DNA of 50,354 bases from Bifidobacterium pongonis. Its GTDB lineage: Bacteria > Actinomycetota > Actinomycetes > Actinomycetales > Bifidobacteriaceae. The stretch is from assembly GCF_019331805.1 (NCBI RefSeq), contig NZ_JAHBBE010000020.1, positions 1-50,354 on the forward strand. The letters are read 5' to 3'. Positions 42,001 to 48,138 of this stretch are shown here, piece after piece. How positions within the stretch are numbered: the first letter of the stretch is position 1; every line of letters begins with the position of its first letter. The notes beneath the pieces were generated by a model. It was not told the DNA's origin. It saw only the letters and a list, made by a program, of their open reading frames with translations, and searched no databases. The position numbers and the translations under genes were made by a program.

Positions 42001-43878
42001 ATGTATTATTCCAGCGGCAATTACGAAGCATTCGCCCGTCCGAAGAAGCCCGAAGGCATCGACCATAAGAACGCCTACATCATCGGCACCGGCTTGGCCG
42101 CCCTGAGCGCGGCATGCTATCTGGTGCGCGACGCCCAAATGCCCGGCAACCACATCCACATCTTCGAAAAGGACCCGGTCCCCGGAGGCGCATGCGACGG
42201 CGCGAACATCCCCGGCGTGGGCTATGTGATGCGCGGCGGGCGCGAAATGGACAATCACTTCGAAGTGATGTGGGACCTGTTCCGTTCCATCCCCTCCATC
42301 GAAACCGAAGGCGTGTCCGTATTGGACGAATACTACTGGCTCAACAAGGAGGATCCGAACTACTCGCTGTGCCGCGCCACCGTCGATCAAGGCGTGGACG
42401 CCGGAACCGACGGCAAATTCGCGCTCTCGGACGAAGCCTCCCAGGAGATCATGAAACTGTTCTTCACGCCCGACGAGGAACTGTACGGCAAGAAGATCTC
42501 CGACTTCTTCGACGACAAGGTGTTCGGCTCCAACTTCTGGATGTACTGGCGCACCATGTTCGCCTTCGAGAACTGGCATAGCGCGTTGGAGATGAAACTG
42601 TACATCAAGCGCTACATCCACCATATCGGCGGCCTGCCCGATTTCAGTGCGCTGCGCTTCACCCGATACAACCAGTACGAGTCGATGATCCTGCCGATGA
42701 TCACGTACCTGGAAGGCCACGGCGTGCAATTCCACTACAACACCAAAGTGGAGAACGTGGAATTCGAAATCGGCGGAGGAGACGGGCCGGAACGCCCGAA
42801 CACCGCGGTCGGGCAGGACGAGATCCTGCTCGCGCAGGCGGAATCCGGCGTGTTCGCACGCAACCCGTACAGCACACCGACCAAGAAGATGGCCAAGCGC
42901 ATCACCCTCATCGGCCCGGACGGCGCCAACACCGACCTTGATCTGACCGAAAACGATCTCGTGTTCATCACCAACGGCGGTTGCGTGGAGAACTCCTCCA
43001 TGGGTTCCCAGACCACCCCCGCCAAGTGGGATCCGGAGCTGCGCCCCGGCGGCGGCTGGGACATGTGGCGTCGCATCGCCCGGCAGGATCCGAGCTTCGG
43101 ACGTCCGGACGTGTTCTGCGGCGACCCGGAGCATTCGAAGTGGATGAGCGCCACCGTCACCACGCTCGACATGGAGATTCCGCCGTACATCCGCAAGATC
43201 TGCAAGCGCGACCCCTTCACCGGCCATGTGGTCACCGGCGGCATCGTGACAGTCAAGGATTCCAACTGGCTGATGAGCTGGACCTTGAACCGCCAACAGC
43301 AGTTCCGCGACCAGCCGAAGGACCAGCTGTGCGTCTGGGTGTACGGCCTGTTCCCCGACGAGCCCGGCAACTACGTGAAGAAGCCGATGCGCGACTGCAC
43401 CGGCGAGGAGATCTGCGAGGAATGGCTGTACCACATGGGCGTGCCGACGGACAAGATCGAGGATCTGGCCAAGAACCATGCGAACACCATACCCGTGATG
43501 ATGCCGTACATCGACGCGTTCTTCATGCCGCGCTCCGCGGGCGACCGCCCCGACGTGGTGCCGGACGGTGCCGTGAACTTCGCCTTCCTCGGCCAGTTCG
43601 CGGAAACGCCGCGCGACACGATCTTCACCACCGAATATTCGATGCGCACCGGCATGGAGGCCGTGTACACGCTGTGTGATGTGGATCGCGGCGTACCCGA
43701 AGTGTGGGGCTCGGTGTATGACGTGCGCAACCTGCTCAACGCGGTGGTGAAGCTGCGCGACGGCAAACCGCTGGAGGATGGCCTGAACGTTGCGGAACGG
43801 CTCGCGCTGAAGGTGGCCGGCCGCAAGCTGCAGGACACCGACATTCCGAAGCTGCTTCGGGAAACCGGCGTCATCTAA
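42001..43878 (+). CDS. ohyA: Oleate hydratase
   Basis: 625 residues of the MCRA/oleate hydratase family. FAD-dependent addition of water to the 9-cis double bond of oleic acid gives 10-hydroxystearate; this detoxifies unsaturated fatty acids at the membrane. Sequence evidence: Rossmann IIGTGLAALSAACYLV, FEKDPVPGGACDGANIPGVGYVMRGGREMDNHFE (with the FAD/catalytic Glu loop) and NQYESMILPM with the substrate Tyr. FAD binds as usual. AAAGGAGGAGACC before the ATG is a strong ribosome binding site. It is transcribed alone and ends 80 bases before a terminator. Confidence 0.96.
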   Translation: MYYSSGNYEAFARPKKPEGIDHKNAYIIGTGLAALSAACYLVRDAQMPGNHIHIFEKDPVPGGACDGANIPGVGYVMRGGREMDNHFEVMWDLFRSIPSIETEGVSVLDEYYWLNKEDPNYSLCRATVDQGVDAGTDGKFALSDEASQEIMKLFFTPDEELYGKKISDFFDDKVFGSNFWMYWRTMFAFENWHSALEMKLYIKRYIHHIGGLPDFSALRFTRYNQYESMILPMITYLEGHGVQFHYNTKVENVEFEIGGGDGPERPNTAVGQDEILLAQAESGVFARNPYSTPTKKMAKRITLIGPDGANTDLDLTENDLVFITNGGCVENSSMGSQTTPAKWDPELRPGGGWDMWRRIARQDPSFGRPDVFCGDPEHSKWMSATVTTLDMEIPPYIRKICKRDPFTGHVVTGGIVTVKDSNWLMSWTLNRQQQFRDQPKDQLCVWVYGLFPDEPGNYVKKPMRDCTGEEICEEWLYHMGVPTDKIEDLAKNHANTIPVMMPYIDAFFMPRSAGDRPDVVPDGAVNFAFLGQFAETPRDTIFTTEYSMRTGMEAVYTLCDVDRGVPEVWGSVYDVRNLLNAVVKLRDGKPLEDGLNVAERLALKVAGRKLQDTDIPKLLRETGVI

Positions 43879-43958
43879 GCGCTCCCGAACGTTCCTGAGC
43901 GCTCCCGCTCTCTGAACGCTTCGGCGCTCCCCATGGGCGTACCGGTCAAGCAATAAGA

Positions 43959-44000
43959 GGAAGGCCTTCGATCCGACAACAGCCGGGTCGAAGGCCTTCC
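43959..44000 (+). terminator. Terminator of oleate hydratase
   Basis: GGAAGGCCTTCGA (43959-43971) pairs with TCGAAGGCCTTCC near 43988-44000; an inner CCG/CGG extends it and TT follows. Confidence 0.85.
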
Positions 44001-44057
44001 TTGCTTCCCTGTTATGCACTCTGCTTCGTTTCCGGGGCGCCGGCGAGCATGTTCACG

Positions 44058-44257
44058 CGGTACTCCGCCTATATGTGGCAGATTCAGGGGGTTGCGCGTT
44101 GCCAGGTGGCTTATATATGGCACCCATCGGGTGTTAGGCCAAGTATGCGCATTGGAATTCCAACGGTCATACTCGGGCTATTGCCGTTTAGGTGCCATAT
44201 ATAAGCCACCTGGTTGTTTTCAAGGGCCGAAATCCGCCATAGATAAGCGAAGTAGCG
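44058..44257. repeat. About 200-bp imperfect palindrome with four copies of a 14-bp motif
   Basis: Everything is symmetric around one axis (between 44157 and 44158). Perfect arms of 23 bp lie at 44102-44124 and 44191-44213 (core GGTGGCTTATATATGGCACC). Inside are AGTATG/CATACT (44142-44147, 44168-44173) and the centre TTGGAATTCCAA (44152-44163). Outside, a second pair at 44067-44080 and 44235-44248 is also mirrored. The motif GCYTATMTRTGGCR occurs at 44067 and 44109 (plus) and at 44193 and 44235 (minus), 42 bp apart in each arm. It lies in the gap between oleate hydratase and the TetR gene. Confidence 0.9.
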
Positions 44258-44354
44258 GCCAATATCACGCCCAACGGCAAACAATCACGCCTCGCGGAAG
44301 CGATATGGGCGGCGATGCGGGCAGTAATACGGGCGGCAATAAGCGAAACCGGGC

Positions 44355-44380
44355 GAAAAGGGCGGCAGCCGCCCGTTTTC
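44355..44380. terminator. Terminator of the TetR gene
   Basis: GAAAAGGGCGGC-A-GCCGCCCGTTTTC: a 7-bp stem with a 1-base centre in the drawing (so a small loop in practice), flanked by A and T runs in both directions, 29 bases beyond the TetR stop codon. Confidence 0.7.
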
Positions 44381-44408
44381 ACCGCCGACCGTGCCCTCCC
44401 GTCTGCCG

Positions 44409-44963
44409 CTACAGGGCAAACCGCTCCAACGCGCTACGGAAATCCCCTTTGACAATCGTGTCGATCCGCTCGACAATACCCTCCGGATCGTCCTTCATGT
44501 CCTTGGCTACCCATTCCAGCATCACGCCCACGAACGCGTAGCGGAAGAACCCCGCCACGAACCGCTTGTCCTCCTCATGCACCTGCAGCCCCTCGGCCTC
44601 CTCGTCTACCACGGCGAGCAGCAGATCATAGGTGATGTCATACAGGTAACGTTCCACGCGCTCACGGCTGACGCAATGGTAGACGTTCATGACGAACGGC
44701 TTGTTCTCGCGCACCACTTGGAAAATGCTCAACAGCCCCTTCTGCCAAGTGTCCGCAGTGCGGTTGCCCGCCAACGCCTTGCCCGCATCCTCCTGGCACG
44801 ACCATTCCACCAGATCGTAGATGTCTTGGAAATGGTAGTAGAACGTCATGCGGCTGATGCCGCAATCCTCACAGATGTCGGTGACGGTGATCTTGTTCAG
44901 CGGCTTTTCCAGCAGCAGTTTCTTCAGCGACGATTCCAACGCGCGTTTGGTGGTCGATGCCAT
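44409..44963 (-). CDS. TetR family transcriptional regulator
   Basis: 184 residues. The N-terminal helix-turn-helix is STTKRALESSLKKLLLEKPLNKITVTDICEDCGISRMTFYYHFQDIYDLVEW (residues 3-53), with TFYYHF in the recognition helix. The C-terminal ligand domain is helical and resembles the TetR_C_8 type (DhaS-like) found in regulators of small operons. The start ATG 44963 is preceded by AAAGGGG. It is convergent to ohyA, separated by 530 bases; whether it controls ohyA, itself or gpmA is not known. The ligand might be a fatty acid, which is only inference from the neighbour. Confidence 0.9.
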   Translation of the reverse strand: MASTTKRALESSLKKLLLEKPLNKITVTDICEDCGISRMTFYYHFQDIYDLVEWSCQEDAGKALAGNRTADTWQKGLLSIFQVVRENKPFVMNVYHCVSRERVERYLYDITYDLLLAVVDEEAEGLQVHEEDKRFVAGFFRYAFVGVMLEWVAKDMKDDPEGIVERIDTIVKGDFRSALERFAL

Positions 44964-45039
44964 GCATCCCCTTTGTTTCCTGATGTTTCCTAGCTTGAGG
45001 CTTCCTCGTCTCGCGCACCTTGCCGTGCGACGGTATGCA

Positions 45040-45067
45040 AAAGCGGGAACCCGTACGGGTTCCCGCT
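45040..45067 (-). terminator. Terminator of gpmA
   Basis: AAGCGGGAACCCGT/ACGGGTTCCCGCTT, a perfect 28-bp palindrome 33 bases beyond the gpmA stop codon, separating it from the TetR gene. On the minus strand it is followed by TTGCATACC. Confidence 0.85.
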
Positions 45068-45099
45068 TGTCGTATGCGCCCGCGTTTACGCGGAAAGCA

Positions 45100-45840
45100 T
45101 CACTTCTGGCCCTGAGCGGCGACGGCGGCGGCACCGGCGGCGGCAGCCTCCGGATCCAGGTACTCGCCACGCGGCTTGATCGGCTTGAAGTTCTCGTCCA
45201 GCTCGTACAGCAGCGGCATTGCGGTCGGGATGTTGACCTTGGCGATCTCCTCTTCGGAGAGGTTGTCAAGCATCTTCACGATGGCGCGCAGGGAGTTGCC
45301 GTGAGCGGCGATCAGAACGGTCTTGCCGGCCTTGAGCTGCGGCTCGATGTCCGACTTGAAGTACGGCTCAACGCGCTTGACCACGTCGGCCAAGCACTCG
45401 GCTTCCGGAACCGGATCGCCGGAGTAGCGCGGATCGTTGTTCTGCGCGTACTCGTCGTTCGGATCGATCTCGGGCGGCGGGGTCGCGTAGGAACGACGCC
45501 ACAGCATGAACTTCTCGTCGCCGTACTCTTCGCGGATCTCGGTCTTGTTCTTGCCCTGCAGAGCGCCGTAGTGACGCTCGTTCAGACGCCAGCTGCGCTG
45601 GACGGGGATCCACAGGCGATCGGCCTCATCCAGAGCCACATTGGCGGTGTTGATGGCGCGACGCAGCATCGAGGTGAAGACGATATCCGGGAGGACGTTC
45701 TTCTCCTTGAGCAGGCGGCCGCCGTTCTTGGCTTCCTCGACACCCTGCTCGGTCAGCGGGACGTCGACCCAGCCGGTGAACTGATTGGTTTTGTTCCATG
45801 CGCTCTGTCCGTGACGGAGCAGTACTAGTTTGTAACTCAT
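45100..45840 (-). CDS. gpmA: Phosphoglycerate mutase (2,3-BPG dependent)
   Basis: 246 residues. It interconverts 3- and 2-phosphoglycerate in lower glycolysis. The phosphohistidine site is [10 protein letters not shown], and the second His is in [26 protein letters not shown] is the expected substrate loop. A short Ala-rich tail ends the protein. There is no Shine-Dalgarno: TAGACT lies seven bases before the ATG at 45840, so the mRNA is probably leaderless. In mycobacteria and corynebacteria gpm lies beside senX3-regX3; here it is 4 kb from the SenX3-like gene. Confidence 0.96.
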   Translation of the reverse strand: MSYKLVLLRHGQSAWNKTNQFTGWVDVPLTEQGVEEAKNGGRLLKEKNVLPDIVFTSMLRRAINTANVALDEADRLWIPVQRSWRLNERHYGALQGKNKTEIREEYGDEKFMLWRRSYATPPPEIDPNDEYAQNNDPRYSGDPVPEAECLADVVKRVEPYFKSDIEPQLKAGKTVLIAAHGNSLRAIVKMLDNLSEEEIAKVNIPTAMPLLYELDENFKPIKPRGEYLDPEAAAAGAAAVAAQGQK

Positions 45841-46007
45841 GCTGCCCAGTCTAGCGCCCCGCACGGCCAAAAATAAAGCATCTGTCGATTATTCGAGCCG
45901 TATTCGCACCACATACGGGTCATGATGGCGTAATATCGCACGTTTTGCCGTTACCGCGCATCGTTTTTCAACGTACTCGCCTCGCTGCGCGAACGCTTGC
46001 ACGAGCG

Positions 46008-46964
46008 TTATGCAAGAGCCGACGACACTACGAATATGAGGGCGACCGCCAGCGAGTCCAGCGAACATAACGGCAACGCGCTACCATACTTCCTTTTCGC
46101 GATCGCGCGAACCGCGGTAACCTGCGCCACGCAGAGAACGGCGAACATCACGATTCTTATGATTGCCGCAGTCGGTTCCGGCACCGGCGAAGAAACGGTT
46201 CGACGCCCCAGCAGGCAATATGCCGTAAGCAAAGCCGACATCAGTAGCATGATGATCGCGAGAACAGTGCCGTTTTGCCGTCCCAAAGCAGTCATCCAGG
46301 TATGTTTTCCGTGTTCACGGTCGGATTCGATATCGCGCAGATTATTGACGCACAGGACCGTGACGGCGATAAGACCAGCCGCAGTACCGCCGATCAGGCC
46401 ATCCGGGGAGATCGTGCCGGTCAGGGCGAACATGGTGCCGCACGTGGCGACGAGACCGAAGAAGACGAACACGAATATCTCACCCAAATAGCGGTAGCCG
46501 TAAGGGTGTTTGCCGCCGACATAGAACCAGCCGGCCAATAGACAAGCAATGCCGACGAGAATGAACCACCAGTAGCCGGTCAGCGCGATGACGGCCAGAC
46601 CGCACAGGCAGGCGATCAACGCGTTGACGCCCGCCGCGGCCAGCACCTTCCTAGGATTCACGCCCGATGCGACAAGGCGGGCAGGGCCGCGTGACGGCAT
46701 TGCCTTGCCAGCGGCCATGGAATTGGACGTGCTTTCAGGCGGGACCGCGCGTCCCTCATCCGTGCCGCGAATGCCGTCGGAATAGTCGTTCGCAAAATTC
46801 GCCGCGATCTGCAGAAACAGCGCCACACACGCGCACAACACCGCTACCACAATGCGATACTCGCCCGCATCACGCCAAGCCAGCGCCGCACCGATCATCA
46901 CCGGCGCGATCGCCAACGGCAAGGTCCTCGGGCGAGCGCCCCGAACCCAAGTCGAAATTCCCAT
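46008..46964 (-). CDS. menA: 1,4-dihydroxy-2-naphthoate polyprenyltransferase
   Basis: 318 residues, a UbiA-superfamily membrane enzyme with about eight or nine transmembrane helices. The two Asp-rich motifs for the polyprenyl diphosphate are NFANDYSDGIRGTD and NNLRDIESDREHGK. It attaches a prenyl chain to dihydroxynaphthoate in menaquinone synthesis. Bifidobacteria are usually described as lacking menaquinone, so the activity may be different or rely on imported precursor. The ATG at 46964 has TAGAAT seven bases upstream and no Shine-Dalgarno; an in-frame ATG three codons earlier overlaps that hexamer and is less likely. Confidence 0.9.
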   Translation of the reverse strand: MGISTWVRGARPRTLPLAIAPVMIGAALAWRDAGEYRIVVAVLCACVALFLQIAANFANDYSDGIRGTDEGRAVPPESTSNSMAAGKAMPSRGPARLVASGVNPRKVLAAAGVNALIACLCGLAVIALTGYWWFILVGIACLLAGWFYVGGKHPYGYRYLGEIFVFVFFGLVATCGTMFALTGTISPDGLIGGTAAGLIAVTVLCVNNLRDIESDREHGKHTWMTALGRQNGTVLAIIMLLMSALLTAYCLLGRRTVSSPVPEPTAAIIRIVMFAVLCVAQVTAVRAIAKRKYGSALPLCSLDSLAVALIFVVSSALA

Positions 46965-47045
46965 GAAGGCCATTCTAGAATCATGTTCGTCCTTCAACCC
47001 TCCAACCATCTACCAGCGGTCCCGCGTTCACGACAGGACTGTATT

Positions 47046-47744
47046 TCATTGATTCAATGGGCGAATGTGACGCAATGCACGAACCCGCGATTGTTCCTGA
47101 ATCCAATCAGCGGCCTTGGGATCAATCATTCTTGCAATCCATATAAGATTGTCACAACATTCATCAAGATATCGGCTTTCCTCGGAAAAATCCGACATCA
47201 CAATATGCTCCTGATGGCTGAGCCGATTCCTTAAGTCCCGCATCATTTTGACGTGACGCTCGAATACGGAACGCTTGCGTAACGGATAGTTAGGCATACC
47301 ACCGTTTCTGGGATTCACTATGGCTTTCCAAACCGTCTGCTCAAGTCGCCCGGTCAGCAGGAAGCACCACGACCCAAGCATCATGCCACTGATTACACGA
47401 CCAGGAAGCACCTGTTTACCGGCATGCCTGATGTTTCTTTCAATTTCCACTACGGAATCTCTGAATTTCGTTGATTTTGACGTGCTGAAACGAAAACGAT
47501 CATTATCGTGATACCAGTCGGCACGACCACTATCTTCTGCCAGTCGTTTTGAGATGAAGTTACGCAGCAATACTTCGACATGTGCTATGTCTTCCAGTAA
47601 AGCCTTGGATATTCGTTCGTTCCAAACGTATAAATCGACCGCATCACATCTGGTGTTCTGCGCCGAACGGATATACGTTTCCATTCGTTCCGCGGAAAAC
47701 CACTCTTGTAAATCCTGCAAGGATGTGGATGTAACGTCTGCCAT
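47046..47744 (-). CDS. Abi_2 (AbiD/AbiF) family HEPN abortive-infection protein
   Basis: 232 residues of the Abi_2 family linked to abortive phage defence. Near the N-terminus is EDIAHVEVLLRNFI (51-64), the family's first conserved block; then MMLGSWCFLLTG, and the HEPN RNase motif RDLRNRLSHQEHI with R172 and H177 (R-X4-H). So it is probably an RNase that is held back until infection. GC is lower than in neighbours, which suggests transfer. The ATG at 47744 is chosen; the open frame runs to 47840 but that part would overlap candidate RNA structures. No Shine-Dalgarno is seen, and TATTAT lies about 25 bases upstream. Confidence 0.88.
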   Translation of the reverse strand: MADVTSTSLQDLQEWFSAERMETYIRSAQNTRCDAVDLYVWNERISKALLEDIAHVEVLLRNFISKRLAEDSGRADWYHDNDRFRFSTSKSTKFRDSVVEIERNIRHAGKQVLPGRVISGMMLGSWCFLLTGRLEQTVWKAIVNPRNGGMPNYPLRKRSVFERHVKMMRDLRNRLSHQEHIVMSDFSEESRYLDECCDNLIWIARMIDPKAADWIQEQSRVRALRHIRPLNQ

Positions 47745-47775
47745 GGGAGATATAATTGAGAGGTATAATACAGAT

Positions 47776-47830
47776 GAATGCCCCGGAACGTCACTCATGC
47801 GAAATATCATGAAACCCCGGGGATTTCTTT
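47776..47830 (+). ncRNA. Candidate small RNA divergent from the Abi_2 gene
   Basis: Two TATAAT hexamers (47751 and 47764) point away from the Abi_2 gene. Downstream, CCCCGG (47781-47786) can pair with CCGGGG (47818-47823), with AAT/ATT at the base, and TTTCTTTTT follows, giving a roughly 55-base RNA that ends in a terminator. No -35 box is clear. This is a structural guess without expression evidence. Confidence 0.35.
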
Positions 47831-47834
47831 TTAC

Positions 47835-47908
47835 AGGCATAAAAAGCTTCAGCTGAACGCCATAGGTTCAGATTGAGATCAGATCAAAATCCCGTGAACT
47901 TTATGCCT
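47835..47908 (-). ncRNA. Candidate multi-stem RNA upstream of the Abi_2 gene
   Basis: A closing 9-bp stem AGGCATAAA/TTTATGCCT (47835-47843 and 47900-47908) encloses two hairpins: CTGAAC/GTTCAG (47853-47858, 47866-47871) and TTGA/TCAA (47873-47876, 47884-47887), a three-way junction. On the minus strand TATTGT (47915-47920) lies exactly six bases before the first paired base, placing a start at 47908. It is in the same orientation as the Abi_2 gene and could be the abiF-type RNA partner. The strand and function are not proven. Confidence 0.4.
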
Positions 47909-47955
47909 AGACAGACAATACGAGACGATTATTGATTATCGCCAAGCCACCAAAC

Positions 47956-48003
47956 AAGAGCAAGGCCTCCGAATCGTTCATGATTCGGAGGCCTTGCTCT
48001 TTT
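47956..48003. terminator. Strong terminator downstream of lysS
   Basis: 20-bp perfect stem (47956-47975 and 47982-48001, core GCAAGGCCTCCGAATC) with a 6-base loop. T runs follow on the plus strand and CTTGTTT on the minus strand, so it can act in both directions. It lies 118 bases beyond the lysS stop codon. Confidence 0.9.
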
Positions 48004-48012
48004 AACAAATCT

Positions 48013-48138
48013 GCGTTAATTCAGTGGCTTCATGAGAAGAGGTTCCGGCGGGCGCACGGCCCACAGGGCCGTACGCTATTCCGCCTTCGCGTGAAGCCGA
48101 TATTGAATTAAGGCTTTGCCTTAATTCAGCGGCTTCAC
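48013..48138. repeat. Threefold repeat of the lysS 3' end
   Basis: The true lysS end (48118-48138, encoding VKPLN-stop) recurs as an inverted copy at 48091-48114 with a small insertion (ATATT), making a hairpin of GAATTAAGGC-TTT-GCCTTAATTC across the stop codon, and as a direct copy at 48013-48033 that still encodes LLMKPLN-stop. Between them lies a CGGCCC-ACA-GGGCCG hairpin. Confidence 0.8.

Larger units (their letters stand above)
43879..44408. other. 530-bp intergenic region between ohyA and the TetR gene
   Basis: It contains the ohyA terminator, the large palindrome and the TetR terminator, all listed separately. Between 44307 and 44362 there are five GGG tracts, the first three starting exactly 12 bp apart (GGGCGGCGATGC, GGGCAGTAATAC, GGGCGGCAATAA), an imperfect 12-bp repeat. 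No gene is seen. Confidence 0.6.
47745..48120. other. 376-bp region between the Abi_2 gene and lysS
   Basis: It contains the two candidate RNAs, the lysS terminator and the duplicated lysS tail, all listed separately. The first 200 bases are clearly AT-richer than lysS or menA, so the Abi_2 gene and its upstream RNA region look like one transferred unit. Confidence 0.5.

Noticed and set aside
40981..44019. 1012-residue minus-strand open frame
   Set aside because: Antisense to phoU and oleate hydratase, which are both clear; the protein is His/Val-rich shadow sequence.
44099..44216. TTG target-site duplication around the palindrome arms
   Set aside because: A 3-bp match is weak, and mirrored sequence continues outside it, so it cannot be taken as the element's boundary.
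44307..44362. Canonical G-quadruplex
   Set aside because: Most loops between the GGG tracts are longer than 7 bases, so the canonical pattern is not met.
44001..44541. Small plus-strand frames across the ohyA-TetR gap
   Set aside because: They run through the palindrome and antisense of the TetR gene and have no start signals.
47745..47840. N-terminal extension of the Abi_2 protein to 47840
   Set aside because: The added residues do not look like the family and the DNA carries RNA-like inverted repeats and TATAAT hexamers. ATG 47744 is preferred, though not proven.
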